From positions 1 to 8,854 of the forward strand of contig JABHQB010000095.1 of NCBI GenBank assembly GCA_018695965.1: a stretch of 8,854 bases of DNA, given 5' to 3'. Source of the stretch: Flavobacteriales bacterium (GTDB taxonomy: Bacteria; Bacteroidota; Bacteroidia; Flavobacteriales; BACL11). The notes under the pieces were generated by a model. The model saw nothing but the letters and a program-made list of their open reading frames with translations, was not told where the DNA came from and made no database searches. Position numbers and translations under genes: made by a program. Positions 1 through 6,387 of this stretch are shown here, piece after piece; within the stretch, counting starts at the first letter, position 1; each line of letters begins with the position of its first letter.

Positions 1-944
1 AGTTCTATCTGTTCAATGTCTTTTAGTTTTAATCCTGCTTTCTTTAGTGCCATTGGAACTGCTTCTACAGGTCCTATTCCCATATGTTTTGGTTCAACAC
101 CTGCTACCGAGTAACTTAATAGTTTTGCAATCGGTTTTACTCCTAATTCATTCGTCATTTTTTCTGACATTAATAAAACAAAGGCTGCCCCATCAGAAGT
201 TTGAGATGCATTTGCTGCAGTTACTGTTCCTTCTTGTGCAAATACAGTTCTTAGTTTCGATAATGCTTTAGCAGATCCACCTTTTCTTGGTCCTTCATCT
301 GTATCTACAACATATTCTCTTTCTTGTCTTTTTTCATTCTTATCTAAATAGGTTTCTTTGACCGTAATTGGTGCAATTCCGCTTTTAAAATATCCTTTAT
401 CAATTGCGTTTAGTGCTTTTTGATGTGAGTTAAATGCAAATTCATCTTGATCTTCTCTACTTATATTCCATTTATCGGCAACTGCTTCTGCAGTAAGTCC
501 CATATTCCAGTACCAATCCGAATTATCTTTAGCTACATCATAATTAGGTATAATTCTCCATCCACCAAATGGGATGGGAGACATACATTCTACGCCTCCA
601 GCAATTATGCACTCTGCCATTCCGCTCTGTATTTTTGCATTGGCAATAGCAATAGTTTCCAATCCTGATGAACAATACCTGTTCACGGTCATTCCTGGAA
701 CTTTTATAGTATTTAATCCTATTAAGGAAATCATTCTACCAATATTTAACCCTTGTTCTGCTTCAGGAGTTGCATTTCCGCAAATCACATCATCAATTTT
801 TTCTTTATCTAATTCAGGGACGGAGGCTACTAAATGTTTAATTACATCCGCAGCCAAATCATCCGGACGAGTGAATTTAAAAACTCCTTTACCTGATTTC
901 CCTACTGCTGATCGGTATCCTGCTACTATATATGATGTATTCAT
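1..944 (-). CDS. fadA: Thiolase (acetyl-CoA C-acyltransferase), 3' end cut by window edge
   Basis: Beta-ketothiolase, which cleaves 3-ketoacyl-CoA with CoA to acetyl-CoA and a shortened acyl-CoA, the last step of a beta-oxidation cycle. About 314 codons are visible, beginning MNTSYIVAGYRSAVGKSG. The nucleophilic cysteine is C91 in NRYCSSGLE (codon at 672-674). The thiolase loop NASQTSDGAA and the stretch GIGPVEAVPMALKKAGL follow. The C-terminal quarter, which should carry the NEAFA segment, the catalytic GHP histidine and the second active cysteine, lies off the left edge, so catalytic completeness cannot be judged. The ATG at 942-944 is chosen because it gives the normal thiolase N-terminus and begins 4 bases after the stop of the upstream dehydrogenase/hydratase gene, as in an operon. 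The leader reads AAAATT before ATG, with no Shine-Dalgarno. A degradative thiolase is inferred from the neighbours; a biosynthetic acetyl-CoA acetyltransferase is less likely. The symbol is by role, not proven orthology. Confidence 0.93.
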   Translation of the reverse strand, partial: MNTSYIVAGYRSAVGKSGKGVFKFTRPDDLAADVIKHLVASVPELDKEKIDDVICGNATPEAEQGLNIGRMISLIGLNTIKVPGMTVNRYCSSGLETIAIANAKIQSGMAECIIAGGVECMSPIPFGGWRIIPNYDVAKDNSDWYWNMGLTAEAVADKWNISREDQDEFAFNSHQKALNAIDKGYFKSGIAPITVKETYLDKNEKRQEREYVVDTDEGPRKGGSAKALSKLRTVFAQEGTVTAANASQTSDGAAFVLLMSEKMTNELGVKPIAKLLSYSVAGVEPKHMGIGPVEAVPMALKKAGLKLKDIEQIE

Positions 945-948
945 AATT

Positions 949-3339
949 TTAATTTCTTAATGGTTTACCTTTTTTTAACATGTGTTCTATTCTTTCTAAT
1001 GTTTTTCTTTCTCCACAAAGTGATAAGAATGCCTCTCTTTCAAGGTCTAATAAATATTGCTCAGAAACTAGAGTAGGAGATGATAAATCTCCACCGCAAA
1101 TTGCATAAGCTAATTTTTCAGACATTAGTTTCTCATGTTCTGTAATATACCCTGCTGCATGCATGGAATGTGCACCTACCATAAACATTCCTAATCCATC
1201 TTTCCCTAAAGCTTTTATCTTTTCAGGAACTGCTTGAGTGTATCCTTGATTTGCTAAATTAAGTGCTGCTGCTTTTGCGTCAGTGATTAGGTTGTTAAAC
1301 CCAATAGTTATCTTATCTCTATTTTTTAAGAGTAAATCTAACTCTATGGCTTCTTGTGCTGAGGTAGCTACTTTTGCCATTCCTATATTTAAATATCTTT
1401 CTTTTAAAGTTGGTAGTTCTATATCTCCTGAGAAGTAAGCTTGTGAGGCTCTTTTTGCCATTTCTTTTGTACCTCCTCCTCCAGGGATAACACCAACTCC
1501 CATTTCAACTAAACCAATATAAGTTTCTGCAGATGCTTGTACATGATCAGCATGTAAAGCAATTTCACATCCACCACCCAATGTCATTCCGTGTGTAGCT
1601 ACTACAACAGGAATTGAAGAGTTTCTGATTCTTCCAGTTGTGTTTTGGAAAGCACGAACTGCAAAGTCAATTTCTTCATATTCTTGCTCTATTGCCATCA
1701 TAAATATCATAGCAATGTTAGCCCCAACTGAAAAATTAGTTCCTTGGTTGGCTATTACTAATCCTTTGTAGTTTTTTTCTGCAATCTCAATGGATTTCTG
1801 AATTCCTTCTAAGACTTCTCCTCCAATAGAATTCATTTTTGTTCTCCATTCCAAGTTCACAATTCCATCACCAATATCGGTAAGGTTGCAGCCTGAATTA
1901 CTCCAAATTGTATTATTTTCACGGATATGGTCTAAAACAATAAAGTTTTCCATTCCAGCAACTTTCTCTTTTGCTTTTGTAGGAATGTTATAGTAATTTA
2001 AAGTTCCTTTCTCTGTAGAATAGAATGAAGTTGTTCCTGATTTTACCATTTCATATATCCAGTCAGCTGCTTTATATCCTGATTCTTCCATTTTAGATAG
2101 TGTTTTCTCCACATCTAGAGCATCCCACATTTGAAACGGACCAACTTCCCATCCAAAACCAGCACAAAGAGCTCTATCAATTTTGTAAAGTTCATCTGTT
2201 ATTTCAGGAATTCTATGAGACACATAAGCAAAACAGGAATAGAATGATTTGCGGTAAAATTCGCCTGCTTTATCTTTTCCTTTTATAAGAATTTTTAATC
2301 TTTTTAATAAGTTGTCTTCTTGTTTTGCTACTGCAATAGTTGCAAATTTGGATCTTTGTTTAGGAACGTACTCTAAAGTCTTTAAATTAAGCGCTTCAAT
2401 AATTCTTTTCCCGTTTTCATCTTTTGATTTTTTATAGAATCCTTGTTTACTTTTGTCTCCTAACCATTTGTTTTCACTCATCTTTGTAATGAAGTCAGGC
2501 AATTCAAATTTCGCTCTCATTTCATCATTAGGACAATTTTCATAGACTCCATTTGCAACATGGATAAGTGTGTCTAATCCTACTAAATCACAAGTACGGA
2601 AAGTTGCTGATTTCGGACGGCCAATAATTGGTCCGCTCAATGAATCTACTTCTTCTACCGTTAAATTTAATTCTTTTACCAAATGGAATAAGGACATGAT
2701 GTTAGCTACTCCAATTCTGTTAGCAATAAATGCAGGAGTATCCTTACAAAGCACCATATCTTTCCCTAAAAATTTATCTCCATAATTCATTAAGAAATCT
2801 GTAATTTCTGAATCAGTTTTAGATGTAGGTATAATCTCTAATAATTTTAGATATCTTGGGGGATTGAAAAAGTGTGTTCCACAAAAGTGTTTTTGGAAAT
2901 CTTCTGACCTGCCATTAATCATGCTTTCAATAGGGATTCCTGAAGTGTTAGAAGAAATTAAAGTTCCTTCTTTTCTGTAGTTTTCGATTTTTTCAAAAAC
3001 CTGTTTTTTAATGTCAAGTCGTTCCACTACTACCTCAATAATCCAATCAGCATCTGAAATTTTCTGCAAATCATCATCCAGATTACCTGTTGTAATTCTA
3101 CTTACAAACTCCTTACTATAAATAGGAGAGGGTTTGCTTTTTAAGGTGCTTTTTAGAGCGTCATTTACAATAGAGTTTCTAATTTTTTTGTCTTTCAATT
3201 GTACTTCTGTTAAATCAAAAGGAACAATATCTAAGAGTAAAACTTCTACTCCAATATTTGCAAAATGGCAGGCAATACGTGATCCCATAATTCCAGAACC
3301 AATTACAGCTACTTTATTTATGTGTCTATTTTTTTTCAT
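949..3339 (-). CDS. fadN: 3-hydroxyacyl-CoA dehydrogenase / enoyl-CoA hydratase fusion (FadN-type domain order)
   Basis: Bifunctional beta-oxidation enzyme of 796 residues: it hydrates trans-2-enoyl-CoA and oxidises the L-3-hydroxyacyl-CoA with NAD+. The dehydrogenase half comes first. It has a Rossmann loop VAVIGSGIMG at about 10-19, the SNTSG segment near 130-134, the catalytic histidine H156 in GTHFFNPPRYLKLLEI, and a second helical domain (DTPAFIANRIG, about 200-310). A crotonase-fold hydratase follows at about 485-690. Its oxyanion-hole segment is NFSVGANIAM, and both expected acidic catalytic residues are present, E592 in GGGCEIAL and E612 in GLVEMGVGVIPGGGG. A helical extension completes the protein. 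The dehydrogenase-first order and length match Bacillus FadN, not E. coli FadB/FadJ, where the hydratase comes first. The ATG at 3337-3339 is preferred; the codon before it is an in-frame TTG that would add one residue. The start lies inside the end of the MarR gene (14-base overlap), suggesting coupled translation. It is expected to work with the thiolase 4 bases downstream. Confidence 0.95.
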   Translation of the reverse strand: MKKNRHINKVAVIGSGIMGSRIACHFANIGVEVLLLDIVPFDLTEVQLKDKKIRNSIVNDALKSTLKSKPSPIYSKEFVSRITTGNLDDDLQKISDADWIIEVVVERLDIKKQVFEKIENYRKEGTLISSNTSGIPIESMINGRSEDFQKHFCGTHFFNPPRYLKLLEIIPTSKTDSEITDFLMNYGDKFLGKDMVLCKDTPAFIANRIGVANIMSLFHLVKELNLTVEEVDSLSGPIIGRPKSATFRTCDLVGLDTLIHVANGVYENCPNDEMRAKFELPDFITKMSENKWLGDKSKQGFYKKSKDENGKRIIEALNLKTLEYVPKQRSKFATIAVAKQEDNLLKRLKILIKGKDKAGEFYRKSFYSCFAYVSHRIPEITDELYKIDRALCAGFGWEVGPFQMWDALDVEKTLSKMEESGYKAADWIYEMVKSGTTSFYSTEKGTLNYYNIPTKAKEKVAGMENFIVLDHIRENNTIWSNSGCNLTDIGDGIVNLEWRTKMNSIGGEVLEGIQKSIEIAEKNYKGLVIANQGTNFSVGANIAMIFMMAIEQEYEEIDFAVRAFQNTTGRIRNSSIPVVVATHGMTLGGGCEIALHADHVQASAETYIGLVEMGVGVIPGGGGTKEMAKRASQAYFSGDIELPTLKERYLNIGMAKVATSAQEAIELDLLLKNRDKITIGFNNLITDAKAAALNLANQGYTQAVPEKIKALGKDGLGMFMVGAHSMHAAGYITEHEKLMSEKLAYAICGGDLSSPTLVSEQYLLDLEREAFLSLCGERKTLERIEHMLKKGKPLRN

Positions 3340-3754
3340 CAATAATTTTATTTATCTTTTTTAATATCGCAAAGAAAGTATCCATTTCCTCTTTCTCAAA
3401 ATATGAAAAAATTGTTTCATTAAACTCAACAACTACCTCCTTTGCCACTTCACGCCATTCCATTCCAAGAGGAGTTAAATGAATAACTGTTTTCCTTTTA
3501 TCTTTTGGGTGAGGTCTTCTTTCGATAACAGCACTTTCCTCAAGTTTATTTAATGATCTAGATAATGAGGTAGCCTCCATTCCCATATTTGGACCAAGTT
3601 GTGTTGAAGGAGTTCCTTCCATTATATCAATATTCAGGATAATCATACCAAGAGCCATACTTGCCATATATTCATTGGCAGTTCGGTTATATAATTTAGT
3701 AATATTGTACCAAGTTTTCCTGATATTATAATCTATTGTATCTTCTGGTTCCAT
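3326..3754 (-). CDS. MarR-family transcriptional regulator, probable beta-oxidation repressor
   Basis: Winged helix-turn-helix DNA-binding protein of 142 residues, the usual MarR length. N-terminal dimerisation helices are followed by the DNA-binding core: TPSTQLGPNMGMEATSLS, with the recognition helix about 61-72, and then the wing RRPHPKDKRKTVIHLT (about 79-94), which carries the D-x-R signature (D85, R87). A C-terminal helix (about 100-140) would complete the dimer. It is the first gene of the minus-strand fad operon: its stop overlaps the fadN-type start by 14 bases, so it is translated from the same message as its likely targets. It is divergent from an acyl-CoA synthetase, with a perfect inverted repeat between them. 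Some MarR proteins (CouR and FerC are examples) sense CoA thioesters; an acyl-CoA ligand here is inference from context. Repression rather than activation is the usual MarR mode but is not shown by the sequence. Confidence 0.92.
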   Translation of the reverse strand: MEPEDTIDYNIRKTWYNITKLYNRTANEYMASMALGMIILNIDIMEGTPSTQLGPNMGMEATSLSRSLNKLEESAVIERRPHPKDKRKTVIHLTPLGMEWREVAKEVVVEFNETIFSYFEKEEMDTFFAILKKINKIIDEKK

Positions 3755-3774
3755 AATTTTGATTTTATTGGCTA

Positions 3775-3782
3775 CGAAAATA
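3775..3782 (-). promoter_or_regulatory. Candidate -7 element for the marR-fad operon
   Basis: On the minus strand this reads TATTTTCG, one mismatch from the Bacteroidota -7 consensus TAnnTTTG. It would place the transcript start roughly 14 bases before the marR ATG. The region where a -33 TTTG is expected falls inside the 13-bp inverted repeat and has no clear match, so the call is weak. A/T-rich DNA gives such matches easily. Confidence 0.3.
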
Positions 3783-3785
3783 ATA

Positions 3786-3813
3786 AAAAATACTATGCAC
3801 GCATAGTATTTTT
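3786..3813. promoter_or_regulatory. Putative MarR operator: perfect 13-bp inverted repeat, 2-base spacer
   Basis: The left arm AAAAATACTATGC (3786-3798) and right arm GCATAGTATTTTT (3801-3813) are exact reverse complements around the spacer AC. The core ACTATGC/GCATAGT is the only G+C-bearing symmetric stretch in an otherwise A/T-rich divergent region. Length and symmetry fit a MarR dimer site. It ends 31 bases before the marR ATG and 70 bases before the synthetase ATG. It could therefore control the regulator's own operon directly and possibly the synthetase as well. It is not a plausible terminator, because both flanking genes point away from it. A second, A/T-only 14-bp palindrome (3807-3820) overlaps its right arm. 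Confidence 0.75.
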
Positions 3814-3854
3814 AAAAATATTATACTCTCATAATAAAAGAATAAAAAATTGTT

Positions 3855-3862
3855 TATTTTTA
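3855..3862 (+). promoter_or_regulatory. Candidate -7 element for the acyl-CoA synthetase
   Basis: TATTTTTA matches TAnnTTTG except for the final G and lies about 20 bases before the ATG at 3884. No TTTG sits at the expected -33 spacing. The match is weak in such A/T-rich DNA and is listed only as the best candidate on this strand. Confidence 0.22.
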
Positions 3863-3883
3863 TCAAAAATAAATTTAGAAAAC

Positions 3884-5524
3884 ATGAAATATTTATCACC
3901 TTTAGAAATGATGTATAAGTGGGAGCAAGAGAAAGGAAATGAGGTTTTTCTTTCTCAGCCGATAAACTCTATTTGGCATGACTGGACTTGGGAAGAGGTA
4001 ATGTTAGAAGTAAGGAAAATGGCTGCTTATATAAAAAGTTTAAATCTAGAGAAGAAAAGCAAGATTGCTATTTTATCAAAGAACTGTGCACATTGGATAA
4101 TGAGTGATTTAGCAATTATGATGAGTGGTCATATTTCAGTTCCTTTGTATCCAAATTTAAGTGCCAAAATTCTAAATAAAATTCTGATTCATAGTGAAAC
4201 AAAAATGATGTTTGTTGGGAAATTAGATGATTTTGAAAAAATGAAAAGTGGAATTCCTTCAGATGTAAATTGTATTACTTATCCATTCTATTCTCAGGAC
4301 TATCCGAAATGGAATGATTTGATAAGAGATGTTTCTCCATTGCAAGAGAATGTAATTAGAGATGATAATGAACTAGCTACAATTATTTATACTTCCGGAA
4401 CAACCGGAGATCCGAAGGGAGTAATGCACAAATTTTATAATTTCTCATTTGCTACAACAAATGCAGTAAATGCACTTCCTTTAAAAGATGAGTCGTTCTT
4501 CTCGTATTTGCCACTTTCTCATATTGCTGAAAGATTATTAATTGAAATGGGTTCTATTTATTGTGGAGGAAAAGTTTCTTTTGCAGAAAGTTTAGATACT
4601 TTTGCTCAGAATTTGTCCTATTCTCAACCTTCAGTATTTTTAGGAGTTCCACGAATCTGGACTAAATTTCAGCAAGGAATTTTATCAAAAATCCCTCAAA
4701 AAAAGTTAAATATTCTATTAAGCATTCCAATTATTTCATCTTTAATTAAGAAAAAAATACAGAAAGGATTAGGACTTAGTAAAGCAAGAAATGTTTTTAC
4801 TGGCGCGGCTCCAACTCCAGCAGCTCTTATTAGATGGTTTGAAAGTTTGGGAATTATTATTCAAGAAGCCTACGCTATGACTGAAAATACTTGCTATTCT
4901 CATGTAAGTTTCAGAGAGAAAATAAAAATTGGTTCTGTTGGTCAGGCTCTTCCTTTGTGTGATGTAAAACTATCAGATCAGAATGAGATTATGATAAAAC
5001 ATGATGCTTTGATGGATGGATATTATAAAGATGAAGAGCAAACAAATGACACTATAAAAAATGGATGGCTATATACTGGAGATGAAGGAGAAATTGACTC
5101 TGAAGGGTTCTTGAAAATTACCGGTAGAGTAAAAGATATTTTTAAAACATCTAAAGGAAAATATGTTGCTCCATCTCCTATAGAATTGAAGTTGTCTGCT
5201 AATAAAAACATTGAGCAAGTATGTATAGTTGGTACTGAAATTCCTCAGCCAATAGCTTTGGTTGTTCTTTCTGATAGAGGAAGAAAGAAAACAAAAGAAG
5301 ATTTGATTTTTAGTCTAGAAAGAACTTTGGAAGTTGTAAATCCTAAATTAGAAAAACATGAGAAAATTCATAATATTATTATTGTAAAAGAAGAGTGGAC
5401 TATTGAAAATAATTTACTTACTCCTACTATGAAAATAAAACGTAATGCTATTGAGAAAATATATAGAATTAATTATCAGGAGTGGTATGATTCTTCAAAA
5501 AGGATAGTTTTTTCTTCGAAATAA
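3884..5524 (+). CDS. AMP-forming long-chain acyl-CoA synthetase (FadD/ACSL-like)
   Basis: Adenylate-forming ligase of 546 residues that would activate fatty acids to acyl-CoA through an acyl-AMP intermediate, feeding the divergent beta-oxidation genes. Family motifs appear in order: the nucleotide-binding loop YTSGTTGDPKG (169-179); SYLPLSHIAERL (207-218), typical of long-chain synthetases; GVPRIWTKFQQG (254-265); YAMTE (330-334); YTGDEGEID (397-405) with the ATP-ribose aspartate D400; the hinge GRVKD (414-418); and the C-terminal catalytic lysine, probably K517, in LLTPTMKIKR. The motif at 330-334 normally reads YG-x-TE; here the glycine is alanine. The protein is somewhat shorter than the roughly 590-600 residues I expect for this group. 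It is cytosolic or membrane-associated; no signal peptide or membrane segment is evident. The ATG at 3884 gives the normal N-terminus (SPLEMMYKWEQEKGNEVFL); the leader is A-rich without Shine-Dalgarno. Chain-length preference cannot be read from the sequence; branched or aromatic acid substrates remain possible. Confidence 0.92.
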   Translation: MKYLSPLEMMYKWEQEKGNEVFLSQPINSIWHDWTWEEVMLEVRKMAAYIKSLNLEKKSKIAILSKNCAHWIMSDLAIMMSGHISVPLYPNLSAKILNKILIHSETKMMFVGKLDDFEKMKSGIPSDVNCITYPFYSQDYPKWNDLIRDVSPLQENVIRDDNELATIIYTSGTTGDPKGVMHKFYNFSFATTNAVNALPLKDESFFSYLPLSHIAERLLIEMGSIYCGGKVSFAESLDTFAQNLSYSQPSVFLGVPRIWTKFQQGILSKIPQKKLNILLSIPIISSLIKKKIQKGLGLSKARNVFTGAAPTPAALIRWFESLGIIIQEAYAMTENTCYSHVSFREKIKIGSVGQALPLCDVKLSDQNEIMIKHDALMDGYYKDEEQTNDTIKNGWLYTGDEGEIDSEGFLKITGRVKDIFKTSKGKYVAPSPIELKLSANKNIEQVCIVGTEIPQPIALVVLSDRGRKKTKEDLIFSLERTLEVVNPKLEKHEKIHNIIIVKEEWTIENNLLTPTMKIKRNAIEKIYRINYQEWYDSSKRIVFSSK

Positions 5525-5569
5525 CTTATAACTTTAAAAATTAATTAGTTTTACACCTTAAATAAAATC

Positions 5570-6385
5570 ATGAAAGAAAACTCAATAAAAAACAAACTAT
5601 ATCATATTATTTTTGAAGCAGAAACACCTTCTGGAAAGTTATTTGATATTGTTCTTTTAATAACTATTTTTTTATCAGTTATATGTGTTATCTTAGAAAG
5701 TGTTGCTGATATTAAAATACAATATGGTGATGTGTTACAAAATCTGGAATGGTTTTTTACTATTTTATTTACTATTGAATATTTTATGAGAATTTATATT
5801 GTAAAGAAACCAATAAAATATATCTTTTCATTTATGGGATTAGTAGATTTATTAGCTATTATCCCAACATATTTAATGTTTATTGCTGACCTTCATCATT
5901 TAACTATTATTAGATCAATTAGATTAATTAGAATATTCCGAATTTTTCATTTATCTTCATATGTAAGAGGAGGTCAAACAATGCTGTTCGCATTACGTAG
6001 ATCTCTTCCAAAAATTATCGTGTTTCTTATGTCAATTGTTTTATTGGTAATTGTTTTAGGTACACTAATGTATATTATTGAAGGTCCAATGGGAGAAAAC
6101 AATCCTGGTTTTGAAGATATTCCTAATTCAATGTATTGGGCAATAGTTACTTTAACTACAGTTGGATATGGAAGTGCTGTACCCATAACTGCTTTGGGTA
6201 AATTTCTTGCGTCAATTATTATGATACTCGGTTATGGTATAATTGCTGTACCTACCGGAATTGTATCTGCTGCTATAGTTAGTAATAAAATAAACCCTAA
6301 TACTTTTAGATGCGACTCTTGTCTTTCTGAAGGGCATGATCCTCATTCAAAATTTTGTAAAGAGTGTGGAGAAGAATTTTCTTAA
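5570..6385 (+). CDS. Voltage-gated-type potassium channel with C-terminal zinc-ribbon-like tail
   Basis: Integral-membrane ion channel of 271 residues in the six-transmembrane Kv-like family. Predicted segments are S1 about 25-43, S2 about 60-78 (with the conserved acid in TIEYFMR), S3 about 84-105, S4 about 111-127, S5 about 146-170, the pore helix and S6 about 208-236. S4 carries arginines every third residue (R115, R118, R121, R124), the voltage-sensor pattern. The selectivity filter is TTVGYGS (196-202), giving K+ selectivity by family knowledge. After S6 there is no RCK/TrkA domain. Instead a short tail has four cysteines in a C-x2-C-x11-C-x2-C arrangement (C248, C251, C263, C266) with histidines between, resembling a zinc ribbon. 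It starts 45 bases after the synthetase stop on the same strand, with no hairpin terminator seen between, so read-through is possible. The A-rich leader has no Shine-Dalgarno. A metabolic link to the fad genes is not evident. Confidence 0.93.
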   Translation: MKENSIKNKLYHIIFEAETPSGKLFDIVLLITIFLSVICVILESVADIKIQYGDVLQNLEWFFTILFTIEYFMRIYIVKKPIKYIFSFMGLVDLLAIIPTYLMFIADLHHLTIIRSIRLIRIFRIFHLSSYVRGGQTMLFALRRSLPKIIVFLMSIVLLVIVLGTLMYIIEGPMGENNPGFEDIPNSMYWAIVTLTTVGYGSAVPITALGKFLASIIMILGYGIIAVPTGIVSAAIVSNKINPNTFRCDSCLSEGHDPHSKFCKECGEEFS

Positions 6386-6387
6386 CC

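Noticed and set aside
47..668. Plus-strand open frames at 47-271 and 447-668
   Set aside because: Both are antisense to the thiolase coding strand and are low-complexity, Leu/Phe/Ser-rich translations without domain signatures.
574..960. Plus-strand open frame of 128 codons
   Set aside because: It lies antisense to the thiolase, which has full family motifs; the plus-strand translation has no recognisable domain.
1156..1165. GCATGCATG-type palindrome resembling the operator core
   Set aside because: It lies within the hydratase coding sequence (Ser-Met-His-Ala region), lacks the flanking TACTA/TAGTA arms and is explained by codons.
2100..3364. Short plus-strand open frames at 2100-2288, 2570-2785 and 3134-3364
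   Set aside because: They are shadows of the dehydrogenase/hydratase gene on the other strand, with no domains and no sensible leaders.
3822..3827. TATACT as a sigma70-style -10 box for the synthetase
   Set aside because: There is no -35 partner, and the Bacteroidota primary sigma factor uses a different consensus.
3820..3835. Weak inverted repeat ATTAT-N6-ATAAT
   Set aside because: Five-base A/T-only arms are expected by chance in this composition.
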